Part shown: positions 28,054 through 36,243 of the stretch, piece after piece | Position numbering within the stretch: position 1 is the stretch's first letter | How the letters are laid out: every line of letters begins with the position of its first letter | Origin: AP-15 sp963814865 | GTDB taxonomy: Bacteria > Pseudomonadota > Alphaproteobacteria > ATCC43930 > CGMCC-115725 | Length of the DNA: 64,000 nucleotides | NCBI GenBank assembly: GCA_963814865.1 | Contig: CAWFEN010000014.1 | Location: 124,001 to 188,000 of the forward strand | Direction: 5' to 3' | The notes under the pieces: model-generated | What the model was told of the DNA's origin: nothing | The model's database searches: none | What the model saw: the letters and a program-made list of their open reading frames with translations, nothing else | Program-made: the position numbers and the translations under genes

Positions 28054-28809
28054 TCAGCTAGCACCCTGGCCAGCCCGTCGCCGCCGCGCGCAGCGCCGGA
28101 AGCCTCTTCGGCGGGAGGGACCGGGCCGTGGAACAGCCGGGCGAAGCAGCCCGGTGACCGCGACGCTGCTGAGGCCGCCTCCGGCGCGAAACTGCCGGCT
28201 GAGCAGCAGCCCGAGCATGACGATGTTGGCGATCAAGATCCAAAGGCCCGGCGGCTCCGGCACCTCGCTGGCGACCAGTGTTCCGATGAATGTACATGTC
28301 CCAAGGAAGCAACCGGTTTCCTCGTCGTCTGAGGTGTAGCCGATCGTTCCAACAGCGCCGGTGCTCGCGAATGCAGCGCCCGCCTCCCTCGCGCCGGAGA
28401 TCTCATCCGAGTCGAAGCTGTTGATGAAAAAAAGTGAAAGATCACCGCTAAGATCCGCAGGATCGGCGCTCAGTCCGAGGGACCACAACGGGAAGCCGTA
28501 GAAGTCCCCGGAGGTGAAGTCATCCAACGTGATGGACAGAATCCCGACCTGCAAGTTGAAGGAGACAAGCTCCGGCGGGAAGGGGAAGGGCGTCGTCGGA
28601 TCTGTCGGGCCGGCCGGAGGCACAAACTGACTATCCGCACCGATCGATACGTCGCCGTCGACCGTAAAGGAGAGCTTGAGATCGAGCCCCGGATTCGACT
28701 GCGACTGCGTCTGCCAAGTGTACGTCACCAGAGCGCCGGCACGTGCGGCCGAGGCGAGTGTGACAATGCAGAGAGCAGCGCAGAGCACATAAGCGACGCG
28801 ACGCATCAT
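28054..28809 (-). CDS. PEP-CTERM-like exported protein
   Basis: 251 residues. The signal peptide covers about residues 1-24 ('VLCAALCIVTLASAARAGA'). The middle is a beta-rich domain with 'VTYTWQTQSQSNPGLDLKLS'. Residues about 178-205 form a PEP-CTERM tripartite signal: 'EVPEPPGLWILIAN', a hydrophobic helix, then 'LLLSRQFR'. Such tails are cut and the protein handed to the envelope or polysaccharide by an exosortase. Unusually, about 45 Arg/Gly-rich residues follow the tail, so either the stop has been lost or a sequence error extends the frame. The exosortase-A-associated ligase at 49268 suggests the genome has that sorting system. Confidence 0.7.
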   Translation of the reverse strand: MMRRVAYVLCAALCIVTLASAARAGALVTYTWQTQSQSNPGLDLKLSFTVDGDVSIGADSQFVPPAGPTDPTTPFPFPPELVSFNLQVGILSITLDDFTSGDFYGFPLWSLGLSADPADLSGDLSLFFINSFDSDEISGAREAGAAFASTGAVGTIGYTSDDEETGCFLGTCTFIGTLVASEVPEPPGLWILIANIVMLGLLLSRQFRAGGGLSSVAVTGLLRPAVPRPGPSRRRGFRRCARRRRAGQGAS

Positions 28810-28976
28810 GGCGGTCTCCCCTTTTGGCGCGTGTCTCCCCGCCCTGCACCCCGCGCTTGGGTTGTGTCACTCAGCCGACAGCGCCAACATTTATCTCCGG
28901 TCGGAACCAGCCGAAAAAACCGTTCCACCGCTCGCGGTCACGCGGCACAGCTCCGCATTCCGTATACTAACGCGGC

Positions 28977-29363
28977 TTACATCGCCGTGGGTTTGTCGAT
29001 TGGGATAATCGCCGAAAACCGAGTCGGGCGCGGTGCATCGGTCACAGCACCGAATTCGACCCACTCGTAGAGCTTGCTCTTGGGCATGACGCCGATTTTG
29101 GTGTCGGCGACTTTTCCGCCTTTGAACAGAATCAGCGTCGGGATACCCCGGACTGCGTATTTCATCGGAGTTTTCGGATTTTCGTCGATATTGACCTTGG
29201 CGACGGTCAGCTTGCCGGCCTTGTCGGCGGCAAGGTCTTCGAGAAAGGGCGCGACCATCTTGCACGGGCCGCACCACTCGGCCCAGAAATCGACGAGGAC
29301 CGGGCCCTCGGCGCGCAGCACCGCGGTCTCGAAATTGCTGTCGGTGACGGCGGTCGGCTTCAT
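28977..29363 (-). CDS. trxA: thioredoxin; C-terminal tail altered by a frameshift
   Basis: The conserved core 'VLVDFWAEWCGPCKMVAPFL' contains the active-site WCGPC, followed by 'KVNIDENPKTPMKYAVRGIP' with the cis-proline. The frame as written adds 22 foreign residues. If one T is removed from GAATTC at 29052-29057, the protein instead ends 'KLYEWVESVL' with TGA at 29042-29044. That gives 106 residues, the classic thioredoxin length, so the longer form is almost certainly an error. It is a general cytoplasmic disulfide reductant. It sits downstream of addA, as in most alphaproteobacteria. Confidence 0.92.
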   Translation of the reverse strand: MKPTAVTDSNFETAVLRAEGPVLVDFWAEWCGPCKMVAPFLEDLAADKAGKLTVAKVNIDENPKTPMKYAVRGIPTLILFKGGKVADTKIGVMPKSKLYEWVEFGAVTDAPRPTRFSAIIPIDKPTAM

Positions 29364-29417
29364 CGCATGATCCTTTCCGTGATCGTTGTCGACATTAGGG
29401 GAGCCGAAAAAGCCGCG

Positions 29418-32400
29418 TCAAGCCAGGTAGCTCGCGAGGCGCTCAGGGCTGATCGGCATCAGCCGCGGGCCTTCGGTCCATAACAGCGCGCAGCGGATCT
29501 CATGTCTGGGATAGATCCGGGCGAGGGCGGCGCGATAGCTCGCCAGCTGGCGAAGGTAGAGCGGCGCCACCTCGTCCGCGGTCGCCGGCGGCGGGCGCAG
29601 GGTCTTGTAGTCGACGATCAGCACGCAACCCCCGGCGACGACGAGGCGATCGATTTGCCCGGACAGCGCGTAGCCGCCGACGAGCCCGACGAGCGGCACC
29701 TCGGCGAGCGAGCCCGGGCCGAAAAGCGGCGCAAAATCGGGGTGGCAAAGCACCGCCAGCGTCTCGCGCCGGATCTCGTCCTGCTCGGCGGGAGCGAGCC
29801 CGTGCGTCGGCAATGCCAGAAAGCGCTCGGCCGCCGCATTGCGTTCCCCGGCCGGCAGTTCGGGCAGGCTCTGCAGCAGCCGGTGGATGACGAGCCCGCG
29901 CTTGAAGCGGTCGCGCCGTCCTTCGAGCGGTCCCGTCAGCGCGAGCGGCGAGAGGGCTGCCGGTTCCGGGTCGGTCGGCCGCGATGGGGCGAGCGGGCGC
30001 GGCGGGCTGGGCTCGGCGGGCGGCGGCGCCGTCGCCCAATCGGGCAGCACGCGCGCAACGCGGGCCGCTTGTGCCGCGGGCTCTCGGACCGGAGCCGCGG
30101 TCTGTGCGCTCTCGATCCGCAGGACTTCGCCAGACCATCCGTCGCGGCCGATCAGCGCTGTCGTGTCGAAGGCGAACGGGGCGGCGATCCCGGCCAGCCC
30201 GGCATGGCACAGCGTATGCCAGCATGTCTCCACCGGCGGCCGGCGCGTCTGCCACCCGCAGATATAGAGCCGGTCTTGCGCCCGGGTCAGGCCGACATAA
30301 AGCAGGCGCCGGTATTCCTGAAGCTGGCGGCGGCGCAGCGCCTCCCTTTCGGCGGCGTAGAACGGGACCGCAAGGCTGCGCCGCGGGCACCATAGAGGAA
30401 GCTCCCCGCGTTCGGTCCACAACAGCGTTTCCGGCGGTTTCGGCAGGGCCATCGTGTCGGGCAGGAAGACGATCGGCGCTTCGAGCCCCTTGGCGCCGTG
30501 CACGGTCAGGATGCGGACTTCGTCGCGCCGACGCGCCGCAAGATCGCGCTTGACCTCGGTGTCGCCGGCGGCGAGCCAGCGCAGAAACCCTTGCAGCGAG
30601 GGCACATGCTCGCGTTCATAGGCGAGCGCCAGCCCGAGGAATTCCTCGACCGGGTCCTCCGCCTCGGGCCCGAGCCGTTCGAGCACGGCGCGCCGCCCGC
30701 CCTCGGCGCCGAGGATTTCGGCGTAGAGTTCGTAAGGCGGGACAAAATCGGCACGAGCGAGCCAGGCGGAGAGCCGTTCCGATGCCCGGCGCAGTTCGCG
30801 GCTGGCGGCGGCGCGGGTGCGCAGGCGGCTCCACAGCCGTGCCTCGCCGCGGCCATGGGCAAGATCGAACAATGTCTCCTCGCCGATGCCGAAGAGCGGT
30901 CCCTTCAGCACCGTAGCAAGCGTCAGATCGTCCTCGGGGAGCAGCAGAAACCGGCCGAGCGCCACCAGATCCTGAACAGCGAGCTGGTCGGTCAGCACCA
31001 GGCGGTCGGCGCCGGCAACCGGGATGCGGCGCTCCTTGAGTGCGCGCAGCAATTCCCCGACGAACTCGCTGCGGCGCCGCACCAGAACCATGACGTCGCC
31101 GGGCCGTACCGGACGGCCGCGCGCCTCCAGCCTTTCCCCGCAATCGAGCCAGCGCCCGATCGTCGCGGCAATCGCGCGGGCGAGGCGGGTGCGAGGCTCG
31201 GCCAGACGGTGGCGGACGACCGGCAGTGCCTGGGGATCGGGCTCCTCCTCCGGTTCCGGCACGACCGGCGGCCACAGCTCGACCAACCCCGCCTGCCCGG
31301 TACGAACGGCGAGGTGGCGGATCTCGCCGCCGTCGAGGGCAACCCCATCCTGCGCGACCGCCGGCCGAAAGATCGCATCGACCGCGCGCAGCAGCGGCTC
31401 GGCCGAACGAAACGAGGTTTCGAGCGGCAGGACCTGCCAATTCTGCCGGGCGGCGGTGGCGCGTGCCTCGAAATGCCGCCGCATGCGGGCAAAGGCGCGC
31501 GGCTCGGCGCGCTGAAAGCTGTAGATCGACTGCTTTGGATCGCCGACGGCAAAGACCGTACGGATGCGGTCGCGGGCGCCTTCGCCGGCAAAGAACTCTT
31601 CGGCCAGGGCCGCGACGATTTCCCATTGCTCGGGGTTGGTGTCCTGCGCTTCGTCGATCAGGATGTGATCGAGACCGCCATCGAGCTTGAACAAGACCCA
31701 GGAAGCGAGCCCCGGGCGGCGCAGCAGGTCGAGCGTCTTCAGCACGAGGTCGTCGAAATCGAGCTGGCCCTTGAGCCGCTTGCCCTCTTCATAGGCGCGC
31801 AGCAGCGCGTCGGCGAGCCGGATCAGGGCGCAGCTCGCCTCGAGCAATGTCGCTGCCGCGCATGCCTGCCGGTACTGCAGCACCCGCCCCGCTTCGGCGT
31901 CGAGGGTCCCGACGACGCCGTCGCCGGCCGAGCACGCCGCGGCTTTGGTGATCAGGATCTTCCGGATCGTGCCTTCGGCCGTCAGGCAGGCGCTTTCATA
32001 AGCGGCTGACATCTCGGGTCGCAGGTCCGGCGCCGCACACCACCGGGCGAGGATGGCGGCGCGCTCCCGATCGATCGCCGAAGCGCTGGCGGCGAGTGCC
32101 GCGGCGGCGGCGCGCAACCCGGCCTCGTCGCCGGCGCCCTCTGCGCAGAAGGCGGCGCGCAGCGTTGCCGGTGTGGCCCCGATGGGCAAAGCCAGGGCCT
32201 GGCCGAGCCTGGCGCGCAAATCCGCGTGGCCCTCGGCCAATGCCCGCCGCAGCTTGCCGCGCTCGGCGGCGAGGAGGGCCATCAGATCGCCGAACCGTTC
32301 TTCGGGTGCGTGAGCGGCGATGACCGCGAGTGCCGCGGCGAGCTCGGGGTCCTTACCGTCGCCAGCCGCAGAGACCACGCCTTGCCCGGCCTCGACCAGG

Positions 32401-32855
32401 GCCTCGGCGGCACCGCGCTCGTCGATGACCGCAAATTCCGGCGGCACGCCCGCTTCGAGCGGAAAGCGTCGCAGCAAGCCCTGGCAGAAGGCGTGGATCG
32501 TCGCAATCTTGATGCCGCCCGGGGTGTCGAGGACGCGCGCAAAGAGCCGGCGCGCCTGCGCCAGCAGCGCGTCGTCGGGAAACTCGCCGGTCAGCCTCGT
32601 CAATGTCTGCGCCAGTTCGCCGGGCGGCAATATCGCCCATCTGGCCAGCTCGGCGTCGAGCCGGTTCGCCATCTCGGCGGCGGCGGCGCGGGTAAAGGTC
32701 AGGCACAGGATCCGCATGGGATCGGTGCCGTCGAGCATCAGCCGCAGCAGCCGCTCGGTCAGGACCGTGGTCTTGCCCGTCCCGGCCGAGGCCGAGACCC
32801 AGACCGAGGCGCGCGGATCGGCCGGCCCGGGCGCGATGATTGCGGCCGGGCTCAT
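29418..32855 (-). CDS. addA: AddA, helicase-nuclease of the AddAB recombination complex
   Basis: 1,145 residues. The N-terminal UvrD-type helicase has the Walker A 'SASAGTGKTTVLTERLL', motif Ia 'ILCLTFTRAAAAEMANRL', Walker B 'ILIDEAQDTNPEQWEIVAAL', 'VGDPKQSIYSFQRAEP' and late motifs 'VRILTVHGAKGLEAPIVFLP' and 'RLLYVGLTRAQDRLYI'. The C-terminal RecB-like nuclease keeps 'LSGQIDRLVV' and 'VLIVDYKTLRP'. With AddB it resects double-strand breaks to load RecA. The start ATG overlaps the addB stop as ATGA, so the two are translationally coupled. Confidence 0.95.
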   Translation of the reverse strand: MSPAAIIAPGPADPRASVWVSASAGTGKTTVLTERLLRLMLDGTDPMRILCLTFTRAAAAEMANRLDAELARWAILPPGELAQTLTRLTGEFPDDALLAQARRLFARVLDTPGGIKIATIHAFCQGLLRRFPLEAGVPPEFAVIDERGAAEALVEAGQGVVSAAGDGKDPELAAALAVIAAHAPEERFGDLMALLAAERGKLRRALAEGHADLRARLGQALALPIGATPATLRAAFCAEGAGDEAGLRAAAAALAASASAIDRERAAILARWCAAPDLRPEMSAAYESACLTAEGTIRKILITKAAACSAGDGVVGTLDAEAGRVLQYRQACAAATLLEASCALIRLADALLRAYEEGKRLKGQLDFDDLVLKTLDLLRRPGLASWVLFKLDGGLDHILIDEAQDTNPEQWEIVAALAEEFFAGEGARDRIRTVFAVGDPKQSIYSFQRAEPRAFARMRRHFEARATAARQNWQVLPLETSFRSAEPLLRAVDAIFRPAVAQDGVALDGGEIRHLAVRTGQAGLVELWPPVVPEPEEEPDPQALPVVRHRLAEPRTRLARAIAATIGRWLDCGERLEARGRPVRPGDVMVLVRRRSEFVGELLRALKERRIPVAGADRLVLTDQLAVQDLVALGRFLLLPEDDLTLATVLKGPLFGIGEETLFDLAHGRGEARLWSRLRTRAAASRELRRASERLSAWLARADFVPPYELYAEILGAEGGRRAVLERLGPEAEDPVEEFLGLALAYEREHVPSLQGFLRWLAAGDTEVKRDLAARRRDEVRILTVHGAKGLEAPIVFLPDTMALPKPPETLLWTERGELPLWCPRRSLAVPFYAAEREALRRRQLQEYRRLLYVGLTRAQDRLYICGWQTRRPPVETCWHTLCHAGLAGIAAPFAFDTTALIGRDGWSGEVLRIESAQTAAPVREPAAQAARVARVLPDWATAPPPAEPSPPRPLAPSRPTDPEPAALSPLALTGPLEGRRDRFKRGLVIHRLLQSLPELPAGERNAAAERFLALPTHGLAPAEQDEIRRETLAVLCHPDFAPLFGPGSLAEVPLVGLVGGYALSGQIDRLVVAGGCVLIVDYKTLRPPPATADEVAPLYLRQLASYRAALARIYPRHEIRCALLWTEGPRLMPISPERLASYLA

Positions 32856-35830
32856 TCTTCCGAGTCGCTTTCGTCGCACCGCTCGAGGTGCCGGTAGTCG
32901 GAGAAACGCGGTTGCCACAGCGGCGCCGGCACCGCGAGATAGGGTGTCGCGGGATCGTCGAAAAGCTCGATCAGCGCCCGCAGGCGGCTGAGCGCGCCGT
33001 CGATCAGGCCAGTCGGGTCGCCGTCGCCGAGCTGCGTGCGCTCGCCGGCCGGGTCGCCGCCGCCGAGCCGCCAATATTCGAGCGCCGCCGGGCTGCCGCT
33101 GACATCGCCGAAACCGCCGTCGCGCAGGATCGCCCCCTCGAGCGGGAGCTGCGGGGCGAAGCCTGCGCACATCTCCTTTTTCGACGGCAGCGCGCCGGTC
33201 TTGTAATCACCCAGGCGAAAGCCGCCCGCGGCCAGCCGGTCGATGCGGTCGGCCTTGGCGGTCACCTCGAACGGCCCGCCGGAGGCATGCAGGGTCAGAC
33301 TGCCCCGGCGCTCGCTCAGGCTCTCGATGATGGCGGGCCGGCACGCCGCCTCCTCGGCCACGAGCCACCGGGCGATCCGCTCGAAGCGCGGCCACCAGAA
33401 CGCCCCGACGCCGGGACGCGACAGGAACGGGCCGAAGCTCTCGCGGCCGATGCGCAGCAGCTCCGCTTCGGCGTCGTCGGGGAGTGCGCGCGGGAAACGG
33501 CGGACGAATTCGTCGAGTGCCTGATGGATGATCGTGCCGAGCTCGGCCCGGCCGGGGTCGGCATCGAGTTCGTCGATCTTGTCCAGCCGGAGGATGTGGC
33601 GAGCATAGATTGCGTAAGGGTCGCGCAGCCAGGTTTCGATCTGCGTGACCGAGAGCCGGCGCGGCCGGGCGGCAAGCGGCGGGCGCGGCTCTGCCGGCGG
33701 CAGCGGCCGGTATCGCGCGGGCTCATCGAGCGCCTCCGTCGCGCCGCTCAACGCCGCGTCCGGCCGCAGCGCGTTGTCGAGGCCGACGGCGCGCAGCACT
33801 GTATCGAGGCGCAGCAGCCAGCGCGACGGCACGGCGGGCACGCCCTCGCGCCGGGCGGCGCGGGTCAGCGCCACTTCCGGCGCGGCAAAGGCCTGGGCAA
33901 AATCATGCGCGGCGATGCCGATTGCGCGCTCCGGCACGGCGATCGCGAAGTCGCGCCGCATCTGCCGCGACATCCACGGATCGTGCCCGGCGGCGCCGGG
34001 CCAGCTGCCCTCGTTGAGCCCGCCGAGCACCAGCAGATCGGCCTGCTGCAGCCGCGCTTCGAGCAGGCCCCAGATGGCCAGCCGGGGGTGGCGGCCAAAG
34101 GCCGGGCGGACGACAGCATCGGCCGCCAGTGCTTCGAACAGCGCCGGATAATGGCGGCCGGCGACGGGCGGCGAGTCGCGGGCGGCGTCGATCAGCTCGT
34201 GACAGAAGCGCGCCGCGGTTTCGCCCGCCGCTTCGCGCCACAGCCGCCCGCTGCCGGTTTCGCTGTCGCTGGCGGCGAGCCGCTCGGCGGCTTCGATATG
34301 AACGGCGGCGAGGCGGGCGAGCGGCACGGCATCGGCGCCAAGCAGGTCCGGCAAAGCGCCGAGGCAGGCTTCGAGCCGATCGGCAAAGCGCCGCAGTTTG
34401 ATGTCGGCGGCACCGAGGGCGGCTTTGAGACCGTCGAAGCCGGGAGCCGGGCGCGGACCGAGGATCGCCCGTTCGAGCGCGCGGGTCAGGTCGCGGAAGA
34501 CGGCGGGGGAGAGCCCGCCGGCCGCCAGCGGGTGCTTCAGCGCGGCGAGCAGCGGTATCGGCGCCAACCGGCTGCCGGCGAGCTCGAGAACCAGCCGCAG
34601 GAAGATTCCGGGCGGCGTGCGGGCCATCGGCAGACCGGCCGAATCGTCGATCTCGATGCCCCAGCGGCGCAGTTCGGCCGCAACCCGACGCGCGAGCTCG
34701 CGATCCGGGGTGACGAGGGCGGCGGTAGCGCCCGGCGTTTCGAGCTTGCGGCGCAGCAGCAGCGCGATCGTCAACGCCTCGTGCTGGGCATTCGGGCAAT
34801 CGAAGCGGCTCAGCCCGTCCAGCGCGTCGGCGGGACAGGGCGGCAGCAGGCGCCATGCATCGGTGGTGCCTGCCGGGCGCAACGCCTCGCCGAGGAGCTG
34901 CAGCCGCCGGATATGCGAGCCGGCATCGGGCGGCATCCGCGCCGCGTCCTCGGCGGGCCAGTCGCGGATGTCGGCGGGGCCGGTTTCGAGCGCTTTCAGC
35001 AACGTTGCGATCAGATGTTGGGGATGCGCCTCGTCCTCCGCGATCGCTGCCCATTCCGCCGCATCGCAGCGGCGGTCGAGACCGGGCAGGATGACGGCGC
35101 CGCGATCGAGGCCGGCGACGACCGAGACCAGCTCGGTCAGCGCCGGGATACCCCCGACGAGCCCGGCGGCGACGACCGGATCGCCGGGCGGCTCTCGGCG
35201 CCACAGCGCGGCCTGGTGCGCGAGCACGCGGTTGCGGCGCTCGGCCGGATCGAGCGCGCCTTCGGCGGCGAGGATGGCGGGCCAGTGCAGCGGCAGGATT
35301 TCGAGGAATTTACCGACGATCTGCCAATGCTCGGCGAGATCCCGCGGCACCAGACCGTCGAGCCGGTCAAAGCTCGCTCCTTCGGTCGCCACCGTGTCGA
35401 GAAAGCGGACGAGGCTCGCGGCGAGTGCGGCGGCCTGGCCGGGCAGCAGCGGATCGTGGCCGCGCCGCTCGCTCCATTTCAGCACGAGCTGGGTCAACAG
35501 CAGGCGGCGGCGCAGCTCAGGGATCGCCGGCGGCACCGCCAAGGTCTCGCCGGCGGAGCCTTCGGCGAGCGACAGCTCGTCCGAATCAAGGTCGCCGACA
35601 GGCTGCATCCGCGGCAGCAGCCGCGGCGTTCCGGGCTCCACGCCTCGGGGTGCGGTACGCAGAAAGGCGTCGCGCAGCGCCCGCACGGCGCGCCGCGTCG
35701 GCAGCAAGACGGTGATGCGCGGCAGGTATAGCGGGTCATCGCCGGCCATGCCGAGCAGACCGCCCGCCAACGTCGCCAGAAACGGCCGGTCGGGCGCGAT
35801 TGTGAAGAGGTTGCGCCGGGTCACTCCCAT
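32852..35830 (-). CDS. addB: AddB, second subunit of the AddAB recombination complex
   Basis: 992 residues of the alphaproteobacterial AddB type. The N-terminus holds 'FLATLAGGLLGMAG' and 'ITVLLPTRRAVRALRDAFLR'. In the middle, 'LLVLGGLNEGSWPGAAGHDP' and 'DPWMSRQMRRDF' are conserved landmarks. The C-terminal PD-(D/E)XK nuclease shows 'ELGTIIHQALDEFV', 'VTAKADRIDRLAAGGFRLGD' and 'YKTGALPSKKEM'. I start at 'MGVTRRNLFTIAPDRPF' (35830). In other genomes the murU gene is directly upstream. Here a 2.5-kb block with an unrelated gene on the other strand intervenes, so addB must now have its own promoter in 35831-36243. Confidence 0.93.
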   Translation of the reverse strand: MGVTRRNLFTIAPDRPFLATLAGGLLGMAGDDPLYLPRITVLLPTRRAVRALRDAFLRTAPRGVEPGTPRLLPRMQPVGDLDSDELSLAEGSAGETLAVPPAIPELRRRLLLTQLVLKWSERRGHDPLLPGQAAALAASLVRFLDTVATEGASFDRLDGLVPRDLAEHWQIVGKFLEILPLHWPAILAAEGALDPAERRNRVLAHQAALWRREPPGDPVVAAGLVGGIPALTELVSVVAGLDRGAVILPGLDRRCDAAEWAAIAEDEAHPQHLIATLLKALETGPADIRDWPAEDAARMPPDAGSHIRRLQLLGEALRPAGTTDAWRLLPPCPADALDGLSRFDCPNAQHEALTIALLLRRKLETPGATAALVTPDRELARRVAAELRRWGIEIDDSAGLPMARTPPGIFLRLVLELAGSRLAPIPLLAALKHPLAAGGLSPAVFRDLTRALERAILGPRPAPGFDGLKAALGAADIKLRRFADRLEACLGALPDLLGADAVPLARLAAVHIEAAERLAASDSETGSGRLWREAAGETAARFCHELIDAARDSPPVAGRHYPALFEALAADAVVRPAFGRHPRLAIWGLLEARLQQADLLVLGGLNEGSWPGAAGHDPWMSRQMRRDFAIAVPERAIGIAAHDFAQAFAAPEVALTRAARREGVPAVPSRWLLRLDTVLRAVGLDNALRPDAALSGATEALDEPARYRPLPPAEPRPPLAARPRRLSVTQIETWLRDPYAIYARHILRLDKIDELDADPGRAELGTIIHQALDEFVRRFPRALPDDAEAELLRIGRESFGPFLSRPGVGAFWWPRFERIARWLVAEEAACRPAIIESLSERRGSLTLHASGGPFEVTAKADRIDRLAAGGFRLGDYKTGALPSKKEMCAGFAPQLPLEGAILRDGGFGDVSGSPAALEYWRLGGGDPAGERTQLGDGDPTGLIDGALSRLRALIELFDDPATPYLAVPAPLWQPRFSDYRHLERCDESDSEE

Positions 35831-36243
35831 CGCGGAATTCCAGGTCCCACCCGAAAATTGTCGGGAATTCGGGCGATTCGAGCCGCGCCGCCGCCGCGCA
35901 GAGGCCAAACCGCGATGATGAGATCAACCGGGATGGCGGCGGGCCGCGTATTCATGATTTGTTCTAACATAAAAGTAGCGATCCGCAAAGGCCTTTTTTT
36001 GCCGGCTTACGGCATATCGCACGATGATGGCGCCTACACGATCCTGTAGGCTAGAGCACAGCATCCTACCATATTTCGATGGTTGATCCACATATTCTTT
36101 GCACGGTCAAGCCTGCCCGGCGATTGGATGTCGTTGCGGCGGCGTCCGAGATGAGGCAGGATTTGATCCCGACGGGCTGGAGATTCGGGCCTGTCGGCTA
36201 AGCGCACCGATGTTATCCGGCGCGGCCGAACCGCAAAATCAAC
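35831..36243. other. divergent spacer between addB and the secreted orphan
   Basis: 413 bases without a gene, clearly lower in GC than either neighbour. It should carry the promoters of addB (leftward) and of the secreted protein (rightward). I see a perfect 7-bp inverted repeat (GCCTACA at 36032-36038 with TGTAGGC at 36045-36051, 6-base loop) with no T-tract, so it is not a standard terminator and could be an operator. A GGCC-T7 run lies near 35991-36000. Confidence 0.4.

Noticed and set aside
32840..35731. 963-codon plus-strand frame opposite addB
   Set aside because: addB is complete and conserved on the minus strand. The plus frame is Arg/Ala/Gln-rich with no recognisable domain.
36032..36051. 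Perfect 7-bp hairpin near the addB promoter region considered as a terminator
   Set aside because: No T-tract on either side and no gene ending there. An operator is possible but unsupported.
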